Shown here piece by piece: positions 1-10,021 of a DNA stretch of 64,000 bases. The notes beneath the pieces were generated by a model. That model was not told the origin of the DNA. It searched no databases and worked only from the letters and a program-made list of their open reading frames with translations. The stretch is from Pedobacter sp. SYSU D00535 (GTDB lineage Bacteria > Bacteroidota > Bacteroidia > Sphingobacteriales > Sphingobacteriaceae). The stretch covers positions 930,001 to 994,000 of the forward strand of contig NZ_JAFEWD010000001.1 in NCBI RefSeq assembly GCF_017355855.1. Reading direction: 5' to 3'. The stretch's first letter is position 1, and each line of letters opens with the position of its first letter. A program made the position numbers and the translations under genes.

Positions 1-1685
1 CTATTGTAGAGCTGCGTACTTTTTAACCAGCCTGCCCTTAAATATCCATTTGGGTTGTCGCCTTTATTTGGCGAGTCTTTAACAGGAGGAATCACCGCAG
101 GATCATACAGTCGGTTTAAAAAGGTGATTGAGCCGTCTTCATTACGTTTATAGTAGAGGTCGTCAGCGAGATTAGCGTACTGTCCTGTACCTGTATACTG
201 ATCCATTCCCATCTGCAATAAGGTGCGTCTGGTTTCCGCGAGCTTCTTACCATAATTACCCCAGCGTATAAGATCGTACTTACGCAAAGCTTCACCACCA
301 AATTCCCAACCGCGCTCGTTAACAATTGCTTCAAAGAAAGTTTCTCTGCTGCCGGATACGGAAGCAACATAGGCATCCACCTTTTCCCCATGATCTGCGG
401 GGTCAAAAGCTCTCTTACGCACTTCTTTCAAATACTGCTGTGCAGTAGCATTGGGACCGTTCAATGCATTCTCCGATTCAGCAAGCATCAATAAAACATC
501 TGCATATCTCATCAAAGGCCAGTTGATCCCTGTTCCTTTTGCCGAAGCTGCACCTAGCGGAGTGGGTACCAATAACCGGTTCCACTTGTTGGGGGCGATG
601 GCGGTGATTGCGACAGGTTGTTGAAGGAGGTCTTTATCCCAGAAAACAATCGAACATGTTACGTCTCTCCTTTTATCCTTATCGTCAAAAGAATAATAAT
701 AGCTGGGCGTTAAGCTCAGGTAGTTCGAACCCGATCCATAGGGATGGCTTCCCGCATCTACCCTCACCCCCATATTCCAGGCAACATCACCGAAGCCAGG
801 ATGGAATGCTACTTCATAGAGTACATCCTCGTTTTTAGGTTTGATGTACTTGTTAACGTTCAGGAAAACCTGCGCGTAGTTAGGTGTTAAAACGTGGGGC
901 TTCAAACTTACCAGCTTCTTACAGTACTCATTCGCTGTCCTGTAGTAGTCTTCCCAATCCTCCGCTCTTTTTTGGCTCATGTCCGGATAAAGAGCATAGC
1001 CCCCGCGCATCATAGACAACCTTGCAATCATTCCAATAACGAACTCACGATTGATGCGCTCTATCCCATAGTCGAGCTCTTCTGCCCACATCATCTTCGG
1101 CTCAATGGCCTTCAAATCATCAATGAGGAAGGTCAAAATTTCGTTCCTGTCGGTACGAGGAAGGTAAAATTCATCACCGGCTTTAGTGGGCGTAGTTTTC
1201 AAAGGAACGTCGCCCCAGTGATTGATCAGGTACCAGTACCAGATAGCCCGCAGTCCAGCCGCTTCTCCCCGAAGTTGTGTCATCGTTCTGTCGCTACTTT
1301 TGTAAAGATCGCTGCTTTCAATACCCTCTATACACTCATTCGCCCTGTTGATAGCTTTAAATGCATTATTCCAGACAGTAAGCAAATCCTGGTTAGAAGG
1401 TGTAGTTTCGAAAGACCAGATATCCCGGCGTGAATTATCAGGATTAGCAGATACCCCACCCACTTCAATGTCGGAGTTACCAGCGAAATTGTTGGACACA
1501 CGGGAGGTGAAGGCATCCTGGTTGAATAATGCATATACGCCGTAGACAGCCTTTGCTGCGTCGTTGGAGTTACTATATATATAAGTGTCTGTGAACACAG
1601 AAGGCGACTCTGATTCCAGAAACTTCTCGCAGGAAGTTGTCAGCAGAGAAACCGCCGTTAAACTTGAGATGATATATCGTTTCAT
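1..1685 (-). CDS. SusD/RagB-family nutrient-binding outer-membrane lipoprotein (partial, C-terminus beyond window)
   Basis: Partial gene of at least 561 codons that is still open at the left edge. SusD proteins sit on the cell surface above a SusC channel and bind oligosaccharide before import. The start at 1685 gives a lipoprotein signal: a basic MKR, a hydrophobic stretch, then a lipobox LTTSC with the acylated cysteine at about residue 19. The body has the helical TPR-like composition of the family, with segments such as RANECIEGI, RGEAAGLRAIWYWYLINHW (typical SusD N-terminal helix) and the late motif ERGWEFGGEALRKYDLIRWG, which is the classic C-terminal SusD/RagB signature. It lies 34 nt downstream of susC on the same strand, the standard co-transcribed pair. 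The glycan cannot be read from the sequence. The assignment is secure. Confidence 0.95.
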   Translation of the reverse strand, partial: MKRYIISSLTAVSLLTTSCEKFLESESPSVFTDTYIYSNSNDAAKAVYGVYALFNQDAFTSRVSNNFAGNSDIEVGGVSANPDNSRRDIWSFETTPSNQDLLTVWNNAFKAINRANECIEGIESSDLYKSSDRTMTQLRGEAAGLRAIWYWYLINHWGDVPLKTTPTKAGDEFYLPRTDRNEILTFLIDDLKAIEPKMMWAEELDYGIERINREFVIGMIARLSMMRGGYALYPDMSQKRAEDWEDYYRTANEYCKKLVSLKPHVLTPNYAQVFLNVNKYIKPKNEDVLYEVAFHPGFGDVAWNMGVRVDAGSHPYGSGSNYLSLTPSYYYSFDDKDKRRDVTCSIVFWDKDLLQQPVAITAIAPNKWNRLLVPTPLGAASAKGTGINWPLMRYADVLLMLAESENALNGPNATAQQYLKEVRKRAFDPADHGEKVDAYVASVSGSRETFFEAIVNERGWEFGGEALRKYDLIRWGNYGKKLAETRRTLLQMGMDQYTGTGQYANLADDLYYKRNEDGSITFLNRLYDPAVIPPVKDSPNKGDNPNGYLRAGWLKSTQLYN

Positions 1686-1719
1686 AAACGTAACGTTTGT
1701 ATAAGTCAATAGATAATTC

Positions 1720-4700
1720 CTAAAAAGTTGCATTTACCCCTACCGTAAAGGTTCTTGCCTTTGGATAGGCAGAATAGTCTACACCCGGAGTAAGGGCGGC
1801 GTAAGAACTGCTTCTTGTAGTACTTACCTCGGGGTCGTAGCCCGAATACTTCGTCCAAAGCAGCGCGTTGTATACGGTGCCGTAAATCCTGAACTGAGAC
1901 ATTTTGATTCTGGAGATTAAGTTTTTAGGTAAACTATATCCCACCGTTATATTACTCAGGCGAAGGAAGGATCCATCCTCGACCGCCCAGGAGTGTACTA
2001 CGGGTGAGGCTCCTCCCATGGAGAAAGGAGACCACATCGTTGCATTCTGATTAAGTTGGCGCAACGCTTCCAGGTCTGTAACCAGTGCTCCGTTCTGATC
2101 TACGTATTTAAATCGGTTTTCGGAGTTCATGGTATTCAGCATGTTCCCGTAGGATGTGCGGTGCAACATGTTAAAAGAAATTCTGCCTGAATTGTATACA
2201 TCGTTCCCGTAAACCCAATTGAACAGTGTAGAGAAATCAAAGCCTTTGAAGGTGGCGTTCAAGCCAAAACCTCCGGAATGTTTAGGCAATGCACTACCAA
2301 TAATAGTACGGTCATTATTAGGGTCGATAGTACCGTCGTCATTTAAGTCTTTCAGCTTCAGTACACCTGGTCGAAGGCTTATCCCGCCCAGGTATGACCC
2401 CACCGATGGTACGCCCTCTTTGAGAACGTAACGATTGGTTGCCGGATCATACGACTCAAAATCATCAACGGTGTAGTAACCATCCGTTACAAAGCCGTAC
2501 ATCAAGCCAATGGTTTGTCCCACGATGACGCGGTAGTCGTCCTGCGCTTTCAAGTCGGTACCCGCCCAGTTAGAGTTGTAACTACGCACGTTCACACCAT
2601 CCAGCTTGTCGATATTTGATCGATTCAGGCCGATGTTGAAGTTTGCGGAAAGCGAAAAATCCTTTTTGTCCAATATGTTGGCGTTTAAGCCTAGCTCGAT
2701 ACCTCTGTTGGAGGTTTGCCCGATATTTTGCTGCTGAAACTCATAACCCAGATATCCGGGAATCACTGACTGAACCAGAAGATCTTTAGTGGTATTGTGG
2801 TAAGCATCAAGAGTTCCAGAGAAACGGTTTTGGAAAAATCCGAAGTCCAAGCCAAGATTTCGGGTAACCGTGGTTTCCCATTTTAGATCAGGGTTAACGA
2901 GGATAGTAGATTCTGCTCTCCAGTAAGGTTGCGGAACGTCACCAAAACCGATCGGACGATTGTTATCGATAGCGAAGGTTCTTCTCCACATATTGTCATC
3001 GATCCTGTTGTTTCCCGCTTCACCATAGCTAAAGCGCAATTTTAGGTCAGATAAAAACTGTACATCCTTCAGGAAGTTTTCCTCAGCAATGCGCCAGCCC
3101 ACAGAAGCTGCGGGAAAGAATCCCCAACGATTTCCGGGAGCAAACTTGCTTGACCCATCTGCCCTTAATGTAGCTTTAAACAAGTACTTATTTTTCAGGT
3201 CGTACTCCACTCTTCCGAAAAAAGAGGACATGTTATTGTCGGGTTGCTGAAAGGTGAACTGTCTATCGAGCGTGCCCGATTGCATACTTCCAAAAAGGGT
3301 TTCTGGAGAGGTATGAGCAGCGAAATATTTTGCTCTTACAAATTCCGATTTACTTCGGTTAGCCAGCAGTTCCTGGCCGAGTAAGAAGGTAAAGTTTTGA
3401 TCCCCACCCAGGTCCAACTTGTAATTCAGTGTATTTGCTATCCGATACTTATTCCCGAACCCGTTTGTTACTTCACCTAAGGGGAGGTTTCCACCCACAT
3501 TTCTTGACTCGCCGGTCAGCGGACCATAGTACCGTTTGTGGTCGCCAAAGTTAAGGTCGACGCCCAGTTCCGATCGAAAAGTAAGATCATCGATAATTGC
3601 CCAGGAGGCAGCAGCAGCCATATTGAAATTCCGATCTTTTCTGTTCCGGTAGTCCTGTGTTACCAACTCGGTCGGTTTCACCAGACTCCTAAGAAACTGA
3701 TCGTAGTCCTCATCAGCAACTGTATTGGGATCGATAACGATTTGATCCGCCAAGCCGTTCACCGGTCGGGTAGTAATGCCGTCGGAAATTCTGATCTGAG
3801 AAGAACCCGATGTGCCTGCCCCGTCGATATTGGTATTGGTAAAACGAGAAGTGAGATCTAGTTTGAGCGATTTCGAGATATCGTGGTTGAGCTTGAAGTT
3901 GAGGTAGGTTCTGTTATAGGCGGAGCCACGCATCAAGCCTTCATCCTTATTGTTGGTGATACTGAAGCTCATCTTTGTTTTTTCCGAGCCGCCGGAAATA
4001 CTCAGATTATGTTGTTGAGAGTTGACTGAATTGCCGAACAACTCCTTCTGCCAGTCTGTTCCCCGTTGATTTTTGTAAAGTTCAAGATCATCAAAAGCTC
4101 CAAAGTACCGGGTAAAGCCGTTCACATCAGCCTCTCCTCTAAGCCTGGCATACTCATATTGCGCAAGAACAAACTCGTAGGGCGACAGCACCTCCAGCTT
4201 CCGCGGAAGCGACCCTGCTTTAAAGTAGCCATTGTAAGAGACAGAAGTTTTGCCCGCTTTCGGACTTTTGGTAGTAACGATTACCACCCCGTTTGCTCCT
4301 CTTGCTCCATAAATAGCGGTGGACGATGCATCCTTCAACACGTCGATGCTTTGAATGTCGGTGGTAGCTATTCCGTTGATATTGTCCACGGGAAATCCAT
4401 CCACGATGTACAGCGGCGAATTGTCCTGCGTGATAGAACCTCCGCCTCGAACGCGAATTACGATCTCTGCACCCGGAGCTCCATCGGTGGTAGTAACCTG
4501 CACCCCCGGCATTCTTCCGGTAATAGCTTCGGCGACGCTTGTCACCGGATTTCGTTCTATCACCTCACCCGACACAGAAGATACAGAACCGGTAAGATCT
4601 CTGCGTTGCTGGGTGCCATATCCCACTACAACTACCTCGTTCAATGCCTGTGCATCATCTTCAAGCGTTACGTTGATGGCGCTTTGACTGCCCACAGAAA

Positions 4701-4947
4701 CCTCTCTGGTGCGATACCCGAGATACTTAAATACAAGTACCGGGTTTCCTCCCTGCGGCACATTGATACGAAAGTTTCCGTTTACATCGGTGCTGGCACC
4801 TACCGTAGTGCCTTTTACTAATACACTTACGCCGATAAGAGCCTCCCCACTCCTATCCACCACTTTTCCCGAAACTTGCCGGGTTTGTGAAAACGCTGAG
4901 TTTACGGCCGTAAACATCAGGCACATCATAAGTACTACTTGCCTCAT
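1720..4947 (-). CDS. SusC/RagA-family TonB-linked outer-membrane receptor
   Basis: A 1075-aa TonB-dependent transporter that energises uptake of SusD-bound oligosaccharides across the outer membrane. A signal peptide ends near SAFSQ (about residue 21). A carboxypeptidase-regulatory-like beta-sandwich follows (VSGKVVDRSGEALIGVSV, about 25-100), then the SusC hallmark NEVVVVGYGTQQRRDLTGSV (about 103-122). Next come the plug with TGRMPGVQV and STAIYGARGANGVVIVTTK (about 145-225), and then a long beta-barrel ending in an aromatic-terminated strand (VGVNATF). The length is normal for the family. It is followed after 34 nt by susD. The adjacent HTCS gene is the likely regulator, as in most Bacteroidota PULs. 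The substrate is unknown, although the beta-glucanase genes at the right of the window make a glucan plausible. Confidence 0.96.
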   Translation of the reverse strand: MRQVVLMMCLMFTAVNSAFSQTRQVSGKVVDRSGEALIGVSVLVKGTTVGASTDVNGNFRINVPQGGNPVLVFKYLGYRTREVSVGSQSAINVTLEDDAQALNEVVVVGYGTQQRRDLTGSVSSVSGEVIERNPVTSVAEAITGRMPGVQVTTTDGAPGAEIVIRVRGGGSITQDNSPLYIVDGFPVDNINGIATTDIQSIDVLKDASSTAIYGARGANGVVIVTTKSPKAGKTSVSYNGYFKAGSLPRKLEVLSPYEFVLAQYEYARLRGEADVNGFTRYFGAFDDLELYKNQRGTDWQKELFGNSVNSQQHNLSISGGSEKTKMSFSITNNKDEGLMRGSAYNRTYLNFKLNHDISKSLKLDLTSRFTNTNIDGAGTSGSSQIRISDGITTRPVNGLADQIVIDPNTVADEDYDQFLRSLVKPTELVTQDYRNRKDRNFNMAAAASWAIIDDLTFRSELGVDLNFGDHKRYYGPLTGESRNVGGNLPLGEVTNGFGNKYRIANTLNYKLDLGGDQNFTFLLGQELLANRSKSEFVRAKYFAAHTSPETLFGSMQSGTLDRQFTFQQPDNNMSSFFGRVEYDLKNKYLFKATLRADGSSKFAPGNRWGFFPAASVGWRIAEENFLKDVQFLSDLKLRFSYGEAGNNRIDDNMWRRTFAIDNNRPIGFGDVPQPYWRAESTILVNPDLKWETTVTRNLGLDFGFFQNRFSGTLDAYHNTTKDLLVQSVIPGYLGYEFQQQNIGQTSNRGIELGLNANILDKKDFSLSANFNIGLNRSNIDKLDGVNVRSYNSNWAGTDLKAQDDYRVIVGQTIGLMYGFVTDGYYTVDDFESYDPATNRYVLKEGVPSVGSYLGGISLRPGVLKLKDLNDDGTIDPNNDRTIIGSALPKHSGGFGLNATFKGFDFSTLFNWVYGNDVYNSGRISFNMLHRTSYGNMLNTMNSENRFKYVDQNGALVTDLEALRQLNQNATMWSPFSMGGASPVVHSWAVEDGSFLRLSNITVGYSLPKNLISRIKMSQFRIYGTVYNALLWTKYSGYDPEVSTTRSSSYAALTPGVDYSAYPKARTFTVGVNATF

Positions 4948-5492
4948 AAAATTAGTTAGTTAATTAGGTTACTAAAATTTTGGATTCAGCTAGAAGGATC
5001 TGTTATTCCCCTGCTACAACCGATGATGATTCTACTGAATGCCGTCTATAAGATCTCTGACCGTATCAGAGAAATTGCAACTAAAACCAGCAGAAATTTC
5101 TTCGGAGGTAGCCCCGTGAAATCCGTTAAAAATTGGCCTTTGTGTTATTGGTTACTTGTTACCAAGCAGAAGCATAGTATTTATGCTAACGTTGGCAGTG
5201 ACACAAAGCTAGAAATGGAAGAAGCTGAGGAGGTTCAATTTCTGGTTTAAAAGGTTTAAAAATTGATATTTCAAGACTAACCTATACGACTATAAAGAAG
5301 CAATACACCATATAAGTAGTTGACCAGCAATACGTTTAAGAAAAACCAAATAACAGGAAATTACAGGAGGACTGTTTCGGGCGTAAGCTGATATCTGCGA
5401 ACGCCATGGATTGCAGAAAGGAAATTGGAAGAACTTTAGCAGAGAATAAACGAATGGGAGCCTCACCGAAAATGATGGATAAACCAGGCTCC
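4948..5492. other. susC upstream region / intergenic
   Basis: 545 nt between the HTCS stop and the susC start. No convincing gene. At 5456-5493 an 8-bp inverted repeat (GGGAGCCT...AGGCTCCC) overlaps the HTCS stop codon and may be an HTCS terminator, though it lacks a clear T-run. Further right is a -7-like promoter reading toward susC (5204-5211, listed separately), which would give susC a leader of about 250 nt. Confidence 0.5.
5204..5211 (-). promoter_or_regulatory. candidate susC -7 promoter element (TAGCTTTG)
   Basis: The minus strand reads TAGCTTTG, an exact match to the Bacteroidota -7 consensus TAnnTTTG, about 255 nt before the susC start. A TTG lies about 24 nt further upstream as a weak -33 element. 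Long susC leaders are common in this phylum. The call rests on motif match only. Confidence 0.35.
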
Positions 5493-8400
5493 CTATTTTG
5501 GCACAACCGACCCCACTCCCGACTGGACTTGTTTAAGGTACTCTGTCGGAGTTTGGTTAAATTCAGCTTTGAAACAGGTACTGAAATATTTCGGATTGTT
5601 GAAACCGGAAGCGTAGGCGACTTCAGCTACATTTCTCTCACCCGCATCAAAAAGTTTTCTGGCATGTTTCAACCGGGTTTCCCGCACGAACTCCACTGGT
5701 GCCATATTCGTCAAACTCTTAAACTTCTTGAAGAATGCAGAGCGACTCATACCTACAGTTTCTGCTACCAGCTCAATGTTAAACTCGGCATCCGCCAATT
5801 TTTCCTGCACGATTTCGATAATTCTTTCAAGGAAAGCAGTATCCTGGCTTGTAATAACTATGCCTTCAGCAACGGGAGTATTTTTTCCATCTGCAAGCGA
5901 GTCGAAAAGCCTTCTGCGCTGCCTCAATAAGTTTGAAATAGCTGCCTGGACAAATTCTACCTTAAACGGTTTGGTGATGTAATAGTCCGCGCCGTATTCA
6001 AGCCCTTCTATCTGACTTTCAACTGAAAATTTTGCTGTCAGCAGAACTACGGGAATATGACTTGTGCTGATATTACTTTTCAGACGGTCGAGAAGTTCGA
6101 TACCGTCTATTCTCGGCATCATTACATCCGTTAGTACCAGATCGGGAAGCAATTGCAATGCCTTTTGTAAACCTTCTTCACCATCTTTAGCGGTTTCAAC
6201 CCGATAAAAGCTGGACAGCTGAGAGGAAAGGAACTGACGAAGATCATCGCTGTCTTCCACCAGCAGCACGAGGGGAGCATCGTCTCCCGGCCCTAAGAAT
6301 GAATTTTGCAAAGGAGAAGTGGGAAGGTCAATTAAACTATCTACCCGTAGCTGACTCAGTTCCGCCTGGTCGATAAAATAGGTGGAAGCCGGATTAAAAT
6401 GCGTTTTCCCGAGCCTAAGGACCATTTCAACACAGAGGCCGTGCGGATGGTTATGCGCAGCAGAGATTGTCCCCTGGTGTAGTTCGATCAACTCCCTTGT
6501 AAACGACAAACCGAGTCCGGTTCCTTTGGACGTATTTTGCCCCCTGTTTCCTTCGTAATATTTTTCAAAAATCCGGCCCAGTTCATCCTCACTCACCCCT
6601 GGTCCTTCATCTATCACTTTTATACTAAAGCGGCGAGCCCCTGCGCTTCGATCAATCACCACTTTGACCCTCCCCTTCTCTAAGGAAAATTTCACGGCGT
6701 TTCCAATAATGTTATAGACTGCTATATCCAGCTTCTCTCCATCCACCCATGCTAAAAGCTCTTCCTCACTTGAAACAACTTCTATGCTGAGGTCTTTTTG
6801 ACGGGCAAGCTCTGTAAAATAGGAGCAAACGTTTCGAACAAAAGAGCAAATTTCGACCTCAGATACCTTAAGAACAGCCTTTCCACTTTCTACCTTTCGG
6901 AGATCGAGCAACTGGTTCACAAAGCGCACCATACGCCGGGCGTTTTTTAAAACAATCCCTGCATATTCAGACCCTTTATCAGAAAGCGGTTCATTTTTCA
7001 GGATTTCTTCTGTCGGATTTAATATTAAAGTAAGCGGCGTTCGTAGTTCGTGGGAAACTTGGGTGAAAAAATCCACTTTCAATTCAGCAAGCCGTCTTTC
7101 AACAGCAATCCCTTGCCTCAATCTCAACATGGTGAGTGCTACCCGTCTCACTACCTCCATCATTATCAGGGCTGTCAAAAAGTACAAGGAATAGGCCCAC
7201 CAGGTTTTCCAAGGTGGAGGCAGAATGGTGATCGACAGCGTTTTTAAAGGCACATTTGAATACAATTCAGCGCTCGAACTTTTCACCTCGAAACGATATT
7301 TCCCGGGAGGAAGATTGGTGTAGCTAGCGGTTTTCTGCTTTCTGCTGTTGCGCCAGCTTTTGTCAAAGCCGTGCAGCCGATAAATATAGCGCTCCTTGTC
7401 GCCCGACCGGTAGTCCAACACAGAAAAGTCAATGCTGATAATGTTTTGATCATGCTTCAGAATCAACTCCTGACTGCTATTAATCGAGGATTTTAATAGT
7501 GAGCTATCGCCAGGCTGCACGTCCCTGTTATTAATTTGCAAATTTGTGAAGGCCATGTGAGCCTTAATCTTTTTATTCCCGATGGCATAAGGACTGAATG
7601 TAATATATCCGGCCGTGGTGCCAAAGGCAAGCTTGCCGTTGCTCAAGATCAAACAGGAAGCTTCTGAGAAATTGGCGTTAGGCAATCCATCATAGACGTT
7701 AAAATTCTGAAAGTGCTTACTGTTGACATTAAACTTTGTTAAACCATTCTGTGAAGACAACCAAAGGTTTCCCTGCCGGTCTTCAACAGCACTCAGCAGG
7801 TAGTCGCTGGGGAGCCCGTTCTTTGCGGAATAGTTCACAAAAGACAAGGCGCTCGTGGGATCACTGCCAATTGCCTGGTTAAGGCCTCCGGAAGAAGTAC
7901 ACACCCACATTCTCTGCTTACTGTCTTTAAGGATGAAGTGGACGTCATTTCCCCCGAGGCTGCTTATTTCGCCGGGAATTTTACGATACTTAATGAAATC
8001 ATAATCTTTCGAATGACGTCTATCCGGATTAAAAATCAACAGCCCTTCGGTGGTGCCAATCCAGATATTCCCGTTAAAATCTTCCGCAAGATGGCGAATC
8101 CGGGTAAAGCTTGATTTCGGATATTTTTTAAAGGTGTTTGAAATGTTTTTGAATACTGTCTTTCCCGCCTCTTCCTCAATCTTAATCAATCCCCCGCCAT
8201 AAGATCCAGCCCAGAGCCGCCCTTTTTTATCCTCGATTATTGTATAGATAGTATTACTCGGCAGCGACGGCATCTTTTCTCTCGAAAAGTGAGTAATCAA
8301 GTAGCTTATTCCCCGGTTGTCCAGGGGCATAGCCTTGTAAAGGCCGTCTGATTTTGTACCCAGCCAGATATTTCCTTTTCGGTCTTCCAATATTGAATAG

Positions 8401-9887
8401 ATGGACCCAAAGCCCTTGGAGGGGAAATTTTTGAATAAGTTTTTTACGAGTCTTCCGTCTTTAAACACTCGTAATCTGCCATCCTTAGTGCTCACCCAGA
8501 GCCTGTTTTGCCGGTCCTGATATATTGCCCTTACCTCGTTTGCAACCCGATAAATAGAGTTGTCAACAAGCTTATGGTGCTCGAAGTTGGTGTTTGGGAA
8601 GATTACCTGTTCCAGTCCGCCATCATCCGTGGAGAGCCAGAGCACGCCTGTAGGATCATAAAAACGGGCTCCGACCATGTTAGAAAAGCGCCGGTTTGCG
8701 GTCCCTGGTTCATTATAGAAATATTCGAGGTTCCCCTTGTCGGGATTGTAATATCCGAAGCCGGTGCCTTTCATATTCACCCAAACCCTAACTTTTGCAT
8801 CTTCGAACACGCTGTAATCCTCCGTTTGGTGCAGATAGTTGGAAACGTTTTTCTGAGAAAAGTGCCTGTAGGTCCTGCTCCCCGTGTCAAATCTTATTAC
8901 TCCCATGCTTGCTGGTTCCAACCACAGCGCTCCATCGCTACTTTCGTATAGCGAGTGCAAGGAATTGCCGGCTGAGATTTGGGTGGTTTGTATCTCTCCT
9001 CCAGCTAGCGAAACCTCAAGCAGCTCACCTGCCGGTGTAGTACAATAAAGCCTGGGATGGCGCTTAGAAACAAGCAAACCGTTAATTCTTCGTAAGCTAA
9101 GCCTCGTCTTTGTAAGTGTGCCGCTTCGTTTATCTGCCGAGATCAAATAACCTTCTGCAGTACCGAACCAAACTTTGCCCCTGTTGTGATCTACAGCCGT
9201 GATATTGAGGGAGCCAAGTTTCCCCTGAAAGCTGATGGTTTTGTAGATTCCATTAGCCTGCTTCTTTAGCAGACATAAACCTTTGGGTGTTCCCACCCAT
9301 ACTTTAGTAAGACTCTCGCGAAAGAAAAAATTGATGGTATCAGAAGGTAGACGAAATCCCCCGTGCTGCTTTTTAGAGTATCCGTTGTACCGAGGTTGAG
9401 GAAGGTGGCTGGAGGAAATAAGAACAAGGCCCTCTCCTTGGCTCTGCAACCAAACCTCATTCTTCGCTGCTTCCAAAATCTTGACGAACTGGGAGGTCGG
9501 ATTTGCTCTTCCCTTTATGATATCGGCAATTGCCAAAAACCTATGCTTCCGTTTATCAAAACGATAGATCTGGTTGTCATAAGCACGGAGCCACAAGAAA
9601 CCCGCCTCATCTTCTTCGATCTGATCGATCCGGTTGTTTTTGAGATTTGACTTGTCGCCGGGGTAGGATTTGAAGGTCAAGAAGTTTTGCCCGTCAAAAC
9701 GGTTAATCCCCGCCCAGGTTCCAAACCACATAAAACCCTCCCGGTCCTTAATCATGCACCGAATCCTATTGTCCGACAAGCCATCCGCTGTGGAATAATG
9801 CCGGAAGATGGGTTGAATCTGGGAAAAAGTGCTAAATGATAGAAAAACAAGGAGACAGCAAATCCCCGCCCGAATCCCTTGAAGCAT
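5493..9887 (-). CDS. hybrid two-component system sensor/regulator (HTCS) with AraC output
   Basis: One-protein signalling system that senses a polysaccharide breakdown product in the periplasm and activates PUL transcription. I take the start at 9887 because it gives a clean signal peptide (MLQGIRAGICCLLVFLSFST, cleavage near FSQ). An in-frame ATG at 9944 would add 19 residues. Order: signal peptide; two seven-bladed propellers of Reg_prop repeats (many W-hG/GLW units); Y_Y_Y domain ending near SITILPPPWKT; one membrane segment (WAYSLYFLTALIMMEVV); HisKA with the phospho-His in FFTQVSHELRTPLTL; HATPase with N box YNIIGNAVKF and GTGLGLSF; receiver domain with phospho-Asp in LTDVMMPRIDG; and a C-terminal AraC double helix-turn-helix (ETVGMSRSAFFKKFKSLTNM ... 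VAYASGFNNPKYFSTCFK). The length is usual for the class. It sits directly behind the susC upstream region, so SusC/D is the likely target. Confidence 0.95.
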   Translation of the reverse strand: MLQGIRAGICCLLVFLSFSTFSQIQPIFRHYSTADGLSDNRIRCMIKDREGFMWFGTWAGINRFDGQNFLTFKSYPGDKSNLKNNRIDQIEEDEAGFLWLRAYDNQIYRFDKRKHRFLAIADIIKGRANPTSQFVKILEAAKNEVWLQSQGEGLVLISSSHLPQPRYNGYSKKQHGGFRLPSDTINFFFRESLTKVWVGTPKGLCLLKKQANGIYKTISFQGKLGSLNITAVDHNRGKVWFGTAEGYLISADKRSGTLTKTRLSLRRINGLLVSKRHPRLYCTTPAGELLEVSLAGGEIQTTQISAGNSLHSLYESSDGALWLEPASMGVIRFDTGSRTYRHFSQKNVSNYLHQTEDYSVFEDAKVRVWVNMKGTGFGYYNPDKGNLEYFYNEPGTANRRFSNMVGARFYDPTGVLWLSTDDGGLEQVIFPNTNFEHHKLVDNSIYRVANEVRAIYQDRQNRLWVSTKDGRLRVFKDGRLVKNLFKNFPSKGFGSIYSILEDRKGNIWLGTKSDGLYKAMPLDNRGISYLITHFSREKMPSLPSNTIYTIIEDKKGRLWAGSYGGGLIKIEEEAGKTVFKNISNTFKKYPKSSFTRIRHLAEDFNGNIWIGTTEGLLIFNPDRRHSKDYDFIKYRKIPGEISSLGGNDVHFILKDSKQRMWVCTSSGGLNQAIGSDPTSALSFVNYSAKNGLPSDYLLSAVEDRQGNLWLSSQNGLTKFNVNSKHFQNFNVYDGLPNANFSEASCLILSNGKLAFGTTAGYITFSPYAIGNKKIKAHMAFTNLQINNRDVQPGDSSLLKSSINSSQELILKHDQNIISIDFSVLDYRSGDKERYIYRLHGFDKSWRNSRKQKTASYTNLPPGKYRFEVKSSSAELYSNVPLKTLSITILPPPWKTWWAYSLYFLTALIMMEVVRRVALTMLRLRQGIAVERRLAELKVDFFTQVSHELRTPLTLILNPTEEILKNEPLSDKGSEYAGIVLKNARRMVRFVNQLLDLRKVESGKAVLKVSEVEICSFVRNVCSYFTELARQKDLSIEVVSSEEELLAWVDGEKLDIAVYNIIGNAVKFSLEKGRVKVVIDRSAGARRFSIKVIDEGPGVSEDELGRIFEKYYEGNRGQNTSKGTGLGLSFTRELIELHQGTISAAHNHPHGLCVEMVLRLGKTHFNPASTYFIDQAELSQLRVDSLIDLPTSPLQNSFLGPGDDAPLVLLVEDSDDLRQFLSSQLSSFYRVETAKDGEEGLQKALQLLPDLVLTDVMMPRIDGIELLDRLKSNISTSHIPVVLLTAKFSVESQIEGLEYGADYYITKPFKVEFVQAAISNLLRQRRRLFDSLADGKNTPVAEGIVITSQDTAFLERIIEIVQEKLADAEFNIELVAETVGMSRSAFFKKFKSLTNMAPVEFVRETRLKHARKLFDAGERNVAEVAYASGFNNPKYFSTCFKAEFNQTPTEYLKQVQSGVGSVVPK

Positions 9888-10021
9888 CTTATTGGTTGAA
9901 TAATTGGTTACAAACAAAAATGCTAATAAAAACTGAGCTTTCAACGCGGCTGATGTCGGGATTGGAAAATCAAGCAGAAGAAAGAGAGCTGAATTAGTTC
10001 GCAGTTTAGGAAGCTGTGGGT

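Noticed and set aside
5023-5250. 75-codon plus-strand ORF upstream of susC
   Set aside because: No family, mixed composition, and it lies in the presumed susC leader on the opposite strand; more likely chance.
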